Origin: Cellulosimicrobium funkei
GTDB lineage: Bacteria > Actinomycetota > Actinomycetes > Actinomycetales > Cellulomonadaceae
NCBI RefSeq assembly: GCF_004519295.1
Contig: NZ_SOZH01000007.1
Span: 265,055 to 329,054, forward strand
DNA: 64,000 nt
Direction of reading: 5' to 3'
The notes beneath the pieces were generated by a model that saw nothing but the letters and a program-made list of their open reading frames with translations, did not search any database and had not been told where the DNA came from. A program made the translations under genes and the position numbers. Position 1 is the first letter of the stretch. Every line of letters begins with the position of its first letter. Positions 42,151-50,582 of this stretch are shown here, in pieces.

Positions 42151-43332
42151 GTGACGACCTCGCCCGACCTCGCCGCCCTCCTGGAGCGCCTGCGCACCCA
42201 CGACGTCGGTCCGGACCGGGAGGACGCACCGGTCGCCGTCGACCCGGCCGACCGCCTGCTGCTCGACGAGGCGGCGCCCCTGCTCGCCGGCGTCGCACCG
42301 GGGGCCGTGGCCGTCGTCGACGACCGGTACGGCGCCCTCACCCTGGGTGCGGCGCTGCTCACCGGGGCAGGACCCGCCGGGGGGCGCGTGCGCGTCCACC
42401 AGGACGCGTGCACCGCGGAGGCGGCGCTCGACGCGAACGCGCGCGCGGTGGGGATGGCGACGGCGTACGACCGCCACGGCCTCGACGCGGCGCTCCTGGC
42501 CGGGGCGCGGGTCGTGCTGCTGCGGCTCCCCCGCGGCCTCGCCGCGCTGCGCGACGTCGCAGAGCACGTCGCGCGCGAGGCCAGGCCGGACGTCGTGCTC
42601 CTCGGGAGCGCGCGCGTCAAGCACATGACGCGCGCGATGAACGACGTCCTCGCCAAGTCGTTCGGCGAGGTGCGCGCGAGCTTCGCCCGGGGCAAGTCCC
42701 GCGTGCTCGTCGCGTCGGCACCCCGGCCGGGGCGCCCGCCGACCTACCCGGTCGTCACCGACCTGGCCGACGTCGGCCTGCGGGTCGCGGCGTTCGGCGC
42801 CGCCTTCGCGGGAGCGGGCCTGGACCTCGGCACGCGGTTCCTGCTGGACCGGCTCGGCGCCGACGACGGACCGACCCCCGTCGCGCAGGGTGCGCCGCCG
42901 CGCGACGTCGTCGACCTCGGGTGCGGGACGGGCCTGCTCGCCGCGTGGGCGGCCCGGCGCTGGCCCGAGGCGCACGTGGTGGCCGCGGACCGCTCGGACG
43001 CCGCCGTCCGCTCGACGGCGCTCACCGCGCGCGAGAACGGCGTCGCCGACCGGGTGCGCACGGTGCGCGACGACGCAGGCGCGACCCTCGCGGACGCGAG
43101 CGCCGACGTCGTGCTGCTCAACCCGCCGTTCCACGACGGCGCCGCCGTGCGCACCGACGCGGCGCACCGCATGTTCGTGACCGCGGGGCGGGTGCTGCGA
43201 CCGGGCGGGGAGCTGTGGTGCGTGTGGAACTCGCACCTGCGGTACCGCCCGGCGCTCGAGCGCGCGGTCGGCCCGACGGCGCAGGTCGCGCGCGACCCGC
43301 GCTTCACCGTGACGCGGTCCGTGCGGCGCTGA
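42151..43332 (+). CDS. Class I SAM methyltransferase (RlmG/RsmC-like)
   Basis: This 393-residue methyltransferase has an N-terminal degenerate methyltransferase-like half and a C-terminal active half with VVDLGCGTGLLA (SAM motif I) and LLNPPFHDG (motif IV, typical of N2-guanine rRNA methylases). The two-half layout is that of RsmC/RlmG, so 16S or 23S rRNA guanine is a likely target. The GTG at 42151 has GAGACT ending 6 bases before it and no ribosome binding site. It is a single gene closed by a strong hairpin. Confidence 0.88.
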   Translation: MTTSPDLAALLERLRTHDVGPDREDAPVAVDPADRLLLDEAAPLLAGVAPGAVAVVDDRYGALTLGAALLTGAGPAGGRVRVHQDACTAEAALDANARAVGMATAYDRHGLDAALLAGARVVLLRLPRGLAALRDVAEHVAREARPDVVLLGSARVKHMTRAMNDVLAKSFGEVRASFARGKSRVLVASAPRPGRPPTYPVVTDLADVGLRVAAFGAAFAGAGLDLGTRFLLDRLGADDGPTPVAQGAPPRDVVDLGCGTGLLAAWAARRWPEAHVVAADRSDAAVRSTALTARENGVADRVRTVRDDAGATLADASADVVLLNPPFHDGAAVRTDAAHRMFVTAGRVLRPGGELWCVWNSHLRYRPALERAVGPTAQVARDPRFTVTRSVRR

Positions 43333-43337
43333 ACGCC

Positions 43338-43375
43338 GGGTGCCCGTCGTCGGCGAACGCCGACGACGGGCACCC
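43338..43375. terminator. Bidirectional terminator hairpin
   Basis: Bases 43338-43355 pair perfectly with 43358-43375 (18 pairs; in practice a GAAC tetraloop). It separates the methyltransferase and the convergent FKBP gene. Confidence 0.75.
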
Positions 43376-43388
43376 CGCGCTCACGACG

Positions 43389-43799
43389 TCACTGGACGTC
43401 GACGACGTCCACGACGAAGACGAGCGTGTCCGTGCCGCCGATGCCGGCCTGCGGCACGCCGCGCTGGCCGTAGCCGTGCTCCGGCGGGATCGAGAGCAGC
43501 ACGCGGGAGCCGACGTTCTGGCCCACGAGGCCCTTGTCCCAGCCGCCGATGACGGCGCCGACGCCGATGGGGAAGGCGATGGTGTCGCCGCGGTCGTAGG
43601 AGTTGTCGAAGACGTGCCCGCCCCAGGTCTGGCCGAGGTAGTGCACGACGATGTTGCGCCCCGACGTGACGGCCGGGCCGTCGCCCTCGGTGAGCACGAC
43701 CACCTGCAGACCGCTGGGCGCGTCCGTCTCGGGGAAGGTGAGCGTCGGCTTCTCGCCGAAGGATCCCGAGGCGGTGGGGAGGGTGGGCTGGTCGGTCAC
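43389..43799 (-). CDS. FKBP-type peptidyl-prolyl cis-trans isomerase
   Basis: This 136-residue cytoplasmic isomerase helps protein folding. It has a complete FKBP domain: VVHYLGQTWGGHVFDNSYDRG, FPIGVGAVIGGWDKGLVGQNVGSRVLLSIPPEHGYG (in shorter pieces) and the C-terminal TLVFVVDVVDV. The start is the GTG at 43799, preceded by AGAGGCAA. It has no signal peptide. Confidence 0.93.
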   Translation of the reverse strand: MTDQPTLPTASGSFGEKPTLTFPETDAPSGLQVVVLTEGDGPAVTSGRNIVVHYLGQTWGGHVFDNSYDRGDTIAFPIGVGAVIGGWDKGLVGQNVGSRVLLSIPPEHGYGQRGVPQAGIGGTDTLVFVVDVVDVQ

Positions 43800-43899
43800 G
43801 AGGTTGCCTCTCGTCGGGTACAGGAAGGCCCGCGCGGGCGCGGGTCTCCTTACCCTACGCGGGTCGCCCCGACCCGGCCGGGCGCGATCGCCGGAACTC

Positions 43900-43928
43900 T
43901 TGCCCTCGTTGGCTAATGGCATTAGCCT
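43900..43928 (+). promoter_or_regulatory. Promoter of the hydrolase-TetR operon with operator dyad
   Basis: TTGCCC (43900-43905) and TAGCCT (43923-43928) are 17 bases apart, and the -10 ends 7 bases before the ATG at 43936. GGCTAATG (43911-43918) and CATTAGCC (43920-43927) form a perfect 8-bp dyad over the spacer and -10, an ideal TetR operator. Confidence 0.75.
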
Positions 43929-43935
43929 TGCAGCT

Positions 43936-44814
43936 ATGACCACGAGCCAGCAACCGAGCGTGCGCCACCTCGCCCGCGCCGAGGGACGCCTCGCCTACAC
44001 CGACCAGGGCTCCGGCCCGCTCGTCCTCGCCGCGCCCGGCATGGGCGACCTCCGCGCCACCTACGACGACGTCGTCCCCGACCTCCTCGCCGCGGGCCAC
44101 CGCGTGGTCGTCATGGACCTGCGCGGCCACGGCGACAGCGACACGACCTTCGCGACGCACGGCGACGAGGCGACCGCGTCCGACTACGTCGCGCTCGTCG
44201 AGCACCTGGGCGCCGGCCCGGCCGTCCTGCTGGGCAGCTCCATGGCGGCGTCGGCCGCCGTGGTCGCCGCGGCCCTGCGTCCCGACCTCGTGCGCGGGCT
44301 CGTCCTGCTCGACGGGTTCCTGCGCGAGCCGTCGTCCCCCGCGAGGCTCCGCGCGATGCGCGTGCTCTACCGCGTCGCGCTCGCACGACCGTGGGGCGCG
44401 GCGTTCTGGGCCTCGTTCTACGGCTCGCTGAACAGGGGCCGCACCCCCGCGCGCCTCGCCGCGCACCAGGCCGCGATCCGCGCCAACCTCTCCGAGCCGG
44501 GGCGCCTGCGCTCCTTCCGGGACCTCACCCTCCAGCTCGACCACCGCGTCGTCGAGCCGCGCGTCGCCCAGGTCGAGGCGCCCGTGCTCGCGGTCTACGG
44601 CGCGCTCGACCCCGACTACGCCGACCCGGCCGCCGAGGCCGCGTGGGCCGAGCAGGCGCTCGGCGCGACCACGCTCCTGCTGCCCGACGTCGGCCACTAC
44701 CCCCAGCTCCAGGCGCCCGAGGAGGTCGTGGCCGCGACCCTCGGCTTCCTCTCCGGGCTGCCCGACGCCGACGCGCGCCCGGATGCCGAGCGGTCGGAGG
44801 ACGCTCGTGGCTAG
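43936..44814 (+). CDS. Alpha/beta-hydrolase
   Basis: This 292-residue hydrolase has GMGDLRATYDD near the oxyanion hole, MDLRGHGDSD, the nucleophile elbow LLGSSMAAS with a Ser, an Asp in YGALDPDY and the catalytic His in DVGHYPQLQAPEE. The shape fits esterase or haloperoxidase-like members; the substrate is unknown. It is probably leaderless and is co-transcribed with the TetR gene that overlaps its end by 8 bases, so its ligand is likely sensed by that regulator. Confidence 0.9.
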   Translation: MTTSQQPSVRHLARAEGRLAYTDQGSGPLVLAAPGMGDLRATYDDVVPDLLAAGHRVVVMDLRGHGDSDTTFATHGDEATASDYVALVEHLGAGPAVLLGSSMAASAAVVAAALRPDLVRGLVLLDGFLREPSSPARLRAMRVLYRVALARPWGAAFWASFYGSLNRGRTPARLAAHQAAIRANLSEPGRLRSFRDLTLQLDHRVVEPRVAQVEAPVLAVYGALDPDYADPAAEAAWAEQALGATTLLLPDVGHYPQLQAPEEVVAATLGFLSGLPDADARPDAERSEDARG

Positions 44815-45406
44815 GGCCGGGCTGTCCCACGACGCCGTCGTCCGGATCGCGCTCGACCTCGTCGACGCCGGCGGCCCGACGGGCTTCGCCGACCTCACGC
44901 TCGCCAAGGTCGCCGCGCAGGCAGGCGTCGCGACGCCGAGCCTCTACAAGCACGTCGGCTCGCTCGCCGCGCTGCGCCGCGAGGTCGCGGTCGTCGCCGT
45001 CGGGGACTACACGCGCGCCCTCACCGACGCGACGGTCGGCCTCGCCGGGCCCGACGCCGTCGCCGCCCTCGCGCACGCGACCCGGCGGTACGCCCGGGCG
45101 CACCCCGGCCGGTACGCGGCCGTGCAGGTCGCCCCCGACCCGGACGACCCCGCGGACGCCGCGCTGTCGGCGGCCGCGGGGCGCAGCGTCCAGGTCGTCG
45201 CCGCCGTGCTGCGCGGGTTCGACCTCCCCGAGGACCGCACGGTCGACGCCGTCCGGTCCGTGCGCGCGAGCCTGCACGGCTTCGTCGCGCTCGAGCTCGG
45301 CGGCGGCTTCCGCCTGCCCGACGACCTCGACCGCAGCTTCGACCTGCACGTCCGCGCCCTCCTCGCCGGGCTGGCGTCCCTCGCGCGCCCGCCGGCGGGA
45401 GCCTGA
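44807..45406 (+). CDS. TetR-family regulator
   Basis: This 199-residue repressor has the TetR helix-turn-helix (FADLTLAKVAAQAGVATPSLYKHVGS) split as expected, and a C-terminal ligand domain of the WHG/TetR_C_33 type. The GTG at 44807 follows GGAGGA. The 8-bp dyad in the operon promoter is its likely operator, so it should repress itself and the hydrolase. Confidence 0.92.
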   Translation: MARAGLSHDAVVRIALDLVDAGGPTGFADLTLAKVAAQAGVATPSLYKHVGSLAALRREVAVVAVGDYTRALTDATVGLAGPDAVAALAHATRRYARAHPGRYAAVQVAPDPDDPADAALSAAAGRSVQVVAAVLRGFDLPEDRTVDAVRSVRASLHGFVALELGGGFRLPDDLDRSFDLHVRALLAGLASLARPPAGA

Positions 45407-45430
45407 GGCGCGCGCGGGGCCCGGCGGGGA

Positions 45431-46840
45431 TCAGCGCGCGGCGACGAACCCCAGGAGGTCGTGCCGCGTGAGGACCCCGACCGGGTCGCCGTCCTCGACG
45501 ACGAGCAGCGCGTCGGCGTCGTGCAGCGCCGTGCGCACGGCCTCGACGCCCTCGCCCGCGCCGATGAGCGGGAAGCGGGGCTCCATGTGCTGGTCCACGC
45601 GGTCGGCGAGCGACGCGCGGCCGGAGAAGACGGCGTCGAGCAGCGCGCGCTCGCTCACCGACCCGGCCACCTCCCCGCTCTTCACGGGCGGCTCGGCGCC
45701 GACGACGGGCATCTGCGACACCCCGTACTCGCGCAGGATCTCGATGGCGTCGCGGACCGTCTCGCTCGGGTGCGTGTGCACGAGGTCGGGCAGGCGGCCG
45801 TCCTTCGCGCGCAGCACGTCGCCCGCGGTCACGCCCTCCTCGTCGGGCAGGAACCCGTAGGACCGCATCCACGCGTCGTTGAAGATCTTGGAGAGGTAGC
45901 CGCGCCCGCTGTCCGGCAGCAGGACGACGATGACGGCCCGCGCCGCCGCCTCCGGGTCCTCCTCCTCGAGCCGGCGCGCGAGCCGCAGCGTCGCCTCGAC
46001 GGCCATGCCGCACGACCCGCCGACGAGCAGGCCCTCCTCGCGCGCGAGGCGCCGGGTCATCGCGAACGAGTCCGCGTCGCTGACCGGGATGACCTCGTCG
46101 GGGACCGCCGGGTCGTAGGCGGCCGGCCAGAAGTCCTCGCCCACGCCCTCGACGAGGTACGGGCGCCCGTCGCCGCCCGAGTAGACCGAGCCCGCCGGGT
46201 CCGCGCCGACGACGCGCACGCGACCGCCGTCGGAGTCCGCGCGGTCCGCGGAGACCTCCTTGAGGTACCGGCCCGTGCCGGTGATGGTGCCGCCCGTGCC
46301 GACCCCGGCGACGAAGTGCGTCACGCGACCGTCGGTGTCGGCCCAGACCTCGGGGCCGGTGGACTCGTAGTGCGACGCCGGGCCGTTCGGGTTCGCGTAC
46401 TGGTTCGGCTTCCAGGCGCCCGGGATCTCGCGGACCAGCCGGTCGGAGACCGAGTAGTAGGAGTCCGGGTGGTCAGGGGCCACGGCGGTCGGCGTGACGA
46501 CGACCCGCGCGCCGTACGCGCGCAGCACGTCGCGCTTGTCCTGGCTCACCTTGTCCGGGCAGACGAAGACGCAGTCGTACCCCTTGCGCTGCGCCACGAG
46601 CGCGAGGCCGACGCCCGTGTTGCCCGACGTGGGCTCCACGATCGTGCCGCCGGGCCGGAGCTCGCCCGACGCCTCCGCGGCCTCGACCATCTTCAGCGCG
46701 ATGCGGTCCTTGACGGAGCCGCCGGGGTTCACGTACTCGACCTTGGCGAGGATCGTCGCGCTGAGGCCTGCGGTGACACGGGACAGCCGGACGAGCGGGG
46801 TACCGCCGACGAGCTCGGACACGTGCTCTGCGTATCTCAT
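45431..46840 (-). CDS. cbs: Cystathionine beta-synthase
   Basis: This PLP enzyme condenses serine and homocysteine into cystathionine. The 469-residue protein has PLP lysine Lys44 in NPGGSVKDRIA, the phosphate loop GVGTGGTITGTG and EPTSGNTG. Two CBS domains (about 340-465) form the regulatory Bateman module; there is no haem domain. The ATG at 46840 has GATGAT six bases upstream instead of a ribosome binding site. With the MetB-type enzyme at 29.7 kb it could complete reverse transsulfuration from homocysteine to cysteine. Confidence 0.94.
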   Translation of the reverse strand: MRYAEHVSELVGGTPLVRLSRVTAGLSATILAKVEYVNPGGSVKDRIALKMVEAAEASGELRPGGTIVEPTSGNTGVGLALVAQRKGYDCVFVCPDKVSQDKRDVLRAYGARVVVTPTAVAPDHPDSYYSVSDRLVREIPGAWKPNQYANPNGPASHYESTGPEVWADTDGRVTHFVAGVGTGGTITGTGRYLKEVSADRADSDGGRVRVVGADPAGSVYSGGDGRPYLVEGVGEDFWPAAYDPAVPDEVIPVSDADSFAMTRRLAREEGLLVGGSCGMAVEATLRLARRLEEEDPEAAARAVIVVLLPDSGRGYLSKIFNDAWMRSYGFLPDEEGVTAGDVLRAKDGRLPDLVHTHPSETVRDAIEILREYGVSQMPVVGAEPPVKSGEVAGSVSERALLDAVFSGRASLADRVDQHMEPRFPLIGAGEGVEAVRTALHDADALLVVEDGDPVGVLTRHDLLGFVAAR

Positions 46841-46846
46841 GCCCCG

Positions 46847-46852
46847 ATCATC
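46847..46852 (-). promoter_or_regulatory. Leaderless -10 of cbs
   Basis: GATGAT on the minus strand ends 6 bases before the ATG at 46840; the first base deviates from TANNNT. Confidence 0.45.
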
Positions 46853-46987
46853 CCCGATCCGGCGCCGCGCGCGTGCTCGACCGGGCACCGTCCCGACCGA
46901 CGCCCGGCATGAGGGTCGCTCGCGACGGGAATTCCCGTACGGTGTAGAGCGTTGAGGACGCCGACATCCCCGACCGAGAGGTGACCC

Positions 46988-47704
46988 GTGCCCGAGCCCA
47001 CGACCGCCGCCACCCGTCCCGCGTCCCCCGCAGCGGCCTCCGCGCCGCCCGCGCTCCCCCCGCTGCCCGACGTCGTGGCCCAGGCCGAGCGCCTCGTCGC
47101 ACTCGGCGTCCACGACATCGCCGGTCTCACCGCGGACGCGTTCCGCGCCGCCGCGGCCGACCTCGCGGCGACCGCCCCCGCGGGCGCGCTGCTCGTCGTC
47201 GACCCGGCGCTCGCGCCGCCGTCGGCGCTGGCTCCCCTGCTGCGGCTCCCGGCGAAGGACGGCGAGAAGGAGGGGTTCGTCGTCGTCGACATGACGGACG
47301 TGGACCGCTTCACGCCGATCGAGGGGATCGTCGTCCCGCCGGGGCCGCTCTCGCTCGTCACGGACGTCGACCGCGGCGACGACCTGGCGAGCTGGTCCCC
47401 GGACGAGGCGCTGCCGGAGCTCACGGCGCGCGGCCGGACGCCGCTCCTGCTGCACGAGGGGATCCACTGGGCGCTCCAGGCGCCGGACGTCCTCGCGCGC
47501 AACCACTGCTACATGACGGTCGGCTCACGGCGGCGCAAGCCCGACGGCCGCCTCGACACCCGCACCCCCGCGCTGTGGATCTCGAACGGCACCGGACGCG
47601 ACGGGCGCGAGCGCCGCGGCGCCCCGAAGGTCGGCTGGTGCTGGGCCGGGAACCGCCACACGTGGCTCGGCTTCGCCTCGGCCACCGGCCGCCTCCCCGC
47701 CTGA
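46988..47704 (+). CDS. DUF5701 family protein
   Basis: This 238-residue soluble protein of DUF5701 has no known function. After a Pro/Ala-rich N-terminus (1-30) come LPDVVAQAERLVALG and the conserved core VVDMTDVDRFTPIEG and LHEGIHWALQAPDVL, with several Cys/His/Trp residues (NHCYMTVGSR, GWCWAGNRH) that might bind a metal; that is inference. The GTG at 46988 follows GAGAGGTGA. Confidence 0.8.
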   Translation: MPEPTTAATRPASPAAASAPPALPPLPDVVAQAERLVALGVHDIAGLTADAFRAAAADLAATAPAGALLVVDPALAPPSALAPLLRLPAKDGEKEGFVVVDMTDVDRFTPIEGIVVPPGPLSLVTDVDRGDDLASWSPDEALPELTARGRTPLLLHEGIHWALQAPDVLARNHCYMTVGSRRRKPDGRLDTRTPALWISNGTGRDGRERRGAPKVGWCWAGNRHTWLGFASATGRLPA

Positions 47705-47711
47705 CCCCCGC

Positions 47712-47768
47712 TGAGTGCGGGAGAGAGTCGCGGCGGAGACGCCCGACCGCGGCTCTTTCCCGCACTCA
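47712..47768. terminator. Bidirectional terminator hairpin
   Basis: Bases 47712-47733 pair with 47747-47768 over 22 positions, two of them G-U, around a 13-base loop. It separates the convergent DUF5701 and membrane protein genes. Confidence 0.75.
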
Positions 47769-47781
47769 CGGGGTGGGGCCG

Positions 47782-48300
47782 TCAGCCGACGAGACCCAGG
47801 ATCGCGACGAGGACCACGGCGACGCCGAGCACGACGACGAGCAGCGGGCGGTCGGAGGCCTCGGGCGCCACGAGCCGGCCGAGACCCGCGCCGACCGCGG
47901 CGGTGACCCCGACGACGGCGGCCGCACCCGCGACGAGCGCACCGCCACCGCCCGCGCCGGCGTCGGCGAGCTGCCGGGCGATCCCGCCCGCGAGCAACGA
48001 CCCCCAGAGCGCTCCGGCCACGAGTCCGAGCGCCGCGAACACGAGCGCGGCCCGGCGCTCCGTGGCGTCGCGCGTGATCCGGGTGCCGAGCCAGGCGACG
48101 GCGGCACCCGCCGTCGGGACGCTGAGCAGGATGAGGAGCGCCGCGAACGACAGCCACGCGGGCGGCGCGCCCGAGACGACCATGTAGAGGACCTGGACGC
48201 CGAGCATCGCGGCCGCCGCGACGACGAGCCCGGCCAGAAACACCGGCACCCGCGGCGGGAGGTCCGCCGCGGGTGCCGGTTCACGGGTGCTGCGCGCCAC
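47782..48300 (-). CDS. Four- or five-helix membrane protein of unknown function
   Basis: This 172-residue protein has hydrophobic segments at about 17-40, 45-70, 80-105, 115-140 and 150-172, rich in Ala, Val and Gly. I do not recognise a family. The GTG at 48300 lies 2 bases after the stop of the Bax-inhibitor-like gene, so both are on one message, and it may work with that protein. Confidence 0.7.
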   Translation of the reverse strand: MARSTREPAPAADLPPRVPVFLAGLVVAAAAMLGVQVLYMVVSGAPPAWLSFAALLILLSVPTAGAAVAWLGTRITRDATERRAALVFAALGLVAGALWGSLLAGGIARQLADAGAGGGGALVAGAAAVVGVTAAVGAGLGRLVAPEASDRPLLVVVLGVAVVLVAILGLVG

Positions 48301-48302
48301 CG

Positions 48303-49217
48303 TCAGTCGCTGCTCTGCAGGATCGCGAAGAGGCGCAGGAACTCGAGGTAGAGCCAGATCAGCGTGACCATGAGGCCGAACGCGGCCGACCACGCGAACT
48401 TGGCGGGGACGCCGGCCTCGACGCCACGCTTGATCGAGTCGAAGTCGACGATGAGCGACGCGGCGGCCAGGCCGACCGCGATGAGCCCGACGACGATGCC
48501 GATCGTGCCGCCGCGCATGCCCCAGCCGTCGAGGACGCCGAAGAGCACGAGGACCACGTTGACGAGCGAGAAGGCGAGGTACCCGACCATCGCGATGAGC
48601 AGCCAGCGCGTGAACTTCGGGGTGACACGCACCTTGCCGGAGCGGAACAGGAACAGCGCGGCCGCGAACGTCGCGACGGTCGCGAGGACCGCCTGGAAGA
48701 CGATGTCCGTGAGGTTCCCGCCGTTGCCGACGGTCATGGTGCCGAACGCGAGGCTGATGCCACCGAGGAACAGGCCCTGGGCCACGGTGTAGGCGATGAT
48801 CAGGGCCGGGCTGGGGTTCCGCTTGAACGCGTTGACCAGGCCGAGCACCAGGCCGGCGATCGCACCCAGCAGGTAGAGGAACGGCATCTGCGGCGTGAGG
48901 TACCACGACGCCGCCCCGACGACGACGAGCAGCGCGAGCAGGCCGCCCGTCTTCATGATCACGTCGTCGTACGTGAGGCGCTTGGTGTCCGCCGTGGTCG
49001 CCGACGGCGCGCTGTACATCGCGTCGAGCTGCGCCGCGTCCGCGGTCTGGGCGCCGTACGCACCCCACTGCGCGCCCTGCGGGGGCGTGCCGTACGCGGG
49101 GCCCTGGCCCTGTGCGGGCGGGCTCCCGTAGGCGGGTGCGGCCTGCGTGGCCGCCCCACCGCGCCGGTTCTTCGGCTCGCCGAAGACCGCGCTGTTGTTG
49201 AAGACGGGGTTGCTCAT
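48303..49217 (-). CDS. Bax inhibitor-1 / YccA family membrane protein
   Basis: This 304-residue protein has about 90 hydrophilic N-terminal residues rich in Gly, Ala, Pro, Gln and Tyr, then seven membrane helices. The conserved C-terminal block with LIVDFDSIKRGVEAGVP and LYLEFLRLFAIL is the signature of the actinobacterial Bax1-I/YccA group. Related proteins leak calcium or protons; its role in bacteria is unclear. The ATG at 49217 follows AGGAGGAG. Confidence 0.9.
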   Translation of the reverse strand: MSNPVFNNSAVFGEPKNRRGGAATQAAPAYGSPPAQGQGPAYGTPPQGAQWGAYGAQTADAAQLDAMYSAPSATTADTKRLTYDDVIMKTGGLLALLVVVGAASWYLTPQMPFLYLLGAIAGLVLGLVNAFKRNPSPALIIAYTVAQGLFLGGISLAFGTMTVGNGGNLTDIVFQAVLATVATFAAALFLFRSGKVRVTPKFTRWLLIAMVGYLAFSLVNVVLVLFGVLDGWGMRGGTIGIVVGLIAVGLAAASLIVDFDSIKRGVEAGVPAKFAWSAAFGLMVTLIWLYLEFLRLFAILQSSD

Positions 49218-49592
49218 GAGCTCCTCCTGGTCGCGGCGTCCACTACCTCTCAGCGGGCCTCGTCATCGGCGTCTCGCCTCGAGTCGGGTGTCGCTGGCCT
49301 GTGTTCATCCTAGGGAACGTGCGAGTCCCGGCCACTGTTCCCGCGGGTTTCCCGCGCCTCGCGGGCGAAGTCCCGACCAGCGGACCACGCGCCGGGACGT
49401 CGTGTACGCCGCGCGGCGTACGCGCCCCGGGTCACGACGGCGGCAAGATACGTCGCAAGGTGGCTGCCCGGCGCCGAGCCCGTCCGTAGGCTCGAGACGT
49501 ACCTCGCGGTGAGGGGCCCGGCCGGACCGGAGCGACCTTCCCGCGGTGCACCAGGACCATCCCGGACGAACGACCCTCGGAGGGGCGAAGTC
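49218..49592. promoter_or_regulatory. Divergent promoter region between Bax1-I and ABC exporter genes
   Basis: This 375-base gap has no gene. ATCCTA at 49307-49312 gives a minus-strand -10 (TAGGAT) for the Bax1-I gene with a leader near 85 bases. TAGGCT at 49487-49492 is a plus-strand -10 for the exporter operon with a leader near 95 bases. A perfect 18-bp palindrome (GTACGCCGC and its complement, 49404-49421) lies between them and may be an operator. Confidence 0.5.
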
Positions 49593-50582
49593 ATGATCGA
49601 AGCACGCGGCCTGACCAAGAGGTACGGGCCCAAGACCGCGGTGGACGGCATCTCGTTCACCGTGCGTCCCGGGACCGTGACCGGCTTCCTGGGCCCCAAC
49701 GGCGCGGGCAAGTCCACGACCATGCGCATGATCATGGGCCTGGACCGCCCCACCGCCGGGACCGTCACCGTCAACGGGCGCCCCTACGCCCAGCACCGCT
49801 CACCGCTGACCGAGGTCGGCGCGCTGCTGGACGCCAAGGCCGTGCACACCGGCCGCTCCGCCTACAACCACCTGCTCGCGATGGCCGCCACGCACGGCAT
49901 CCCGACCAAGCGCGTGGACGAGGTCATCGAGATGACCGGCCTGCAGCCGGTCGCGAAGAAGCGCGTGGGCGGCTTCTCCCTCGGCATGGGCCAGCGCCTG
50001 GGCATCGCGTCCGCGCTGCTGGGCGACCCCAAGACCCTCATCCTGGACGAGCCGGTCAACGGCCTGGACCCCGAGGGCGTGCTGTGGGTGCGCAACCTCG
50101 CGCGCTACCTCGCCTCCGAGGGCCGCACCGTCTTCCTGTCGAGCCACCTCATGAGCGAGGTCGCCCTCACCGCCGACCACATCATCGTCATCGGCAAGGG
50201 CCGCATCATCGCGGACGCCCCGGTGAGCGACATCGTCAACGGCTCGCAGCAGCGCACGGTGCGGGTCCGCACCCCGCACGCCACGCAGCTCGCCGAGCTC
50301 CTCACGAGCGACGGCGCGACCGTCACGAGCGACGAGCCGAGCCTGCTCGTCGTCACGGGCGCGGACGCCCCCGGGATCGGCGAGCTCGCCGCGGCCAAGG
50401 GGTTCGTGCTGCACGAGCTCACGCCGGTCACGTCCACGCTCGAGGACGCCTACATGGCCCTCACGGCGGACGCGGTCGAGTACCAGACCGACTCCGCGCA
50501 GAACCACATCGGCCACGGTGCCGCGGGCGCGACCGCGGGCGCACCGGCCCCCACCGACTCCCTCGAAGGAGCGCAGCGATGA
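49593..50582 (+). CDS. ABC exporter ATP-binding subunit
   Basis: This 329-residue ATPase powers the permease encoded next. It has Walker A GPNGAGKS, the signature FSLGMGQRLGIA, Walker B TLILDEPVNGLDP and the H-loop SSHLMSE. The C-terminal 100 residues form the extension usual in bacitracin-resistance-type (DrrA/CcmA-like) exporters. The ATG at 49593 follows CGGAGGGG. Its stop overlaps the permease start (ATGA). The two-component genes that follow suggest control by envelope stress or an antibiotic. Confidence 0.93.
   Translation: MIEARGLTKRYGPKTAVDGISFTVRPGTVTGFLGPNGAGKSTTMRMIMGLDRPTAGTVTVNGRPYAQHRSPLTEVGALLDAKAVHTGRSAYNHLLAMAATHGIPTKRVDEVIEMTGLQPVAKKRVGGFSLGMGQRLGIASALLGDPKTLILDEPVNGLDPEGVLWVRNLARYLASEGRTVFLSSHLMSEVALTADHIIVIGKGRIIADAPVSDIVNGSQQRTVRVRTPHATQLAELLTSDGATVTSDEPSLLVVTGADAPGIGELAAAKGFVLHELTPVTSTLEDAYMALTADAVEYQTDSAQNHIGHGAAGATAGAPAPTDSLEGAQR

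Noticed and set aside
40606..43236. 876-codon minus-strand frame covering DUF2252 and the methyltransferase
   Set aside because: The composition is that of an antisense high-GC frame; recognisable motifs lie in the DUF2252 frame and on the plus strand.
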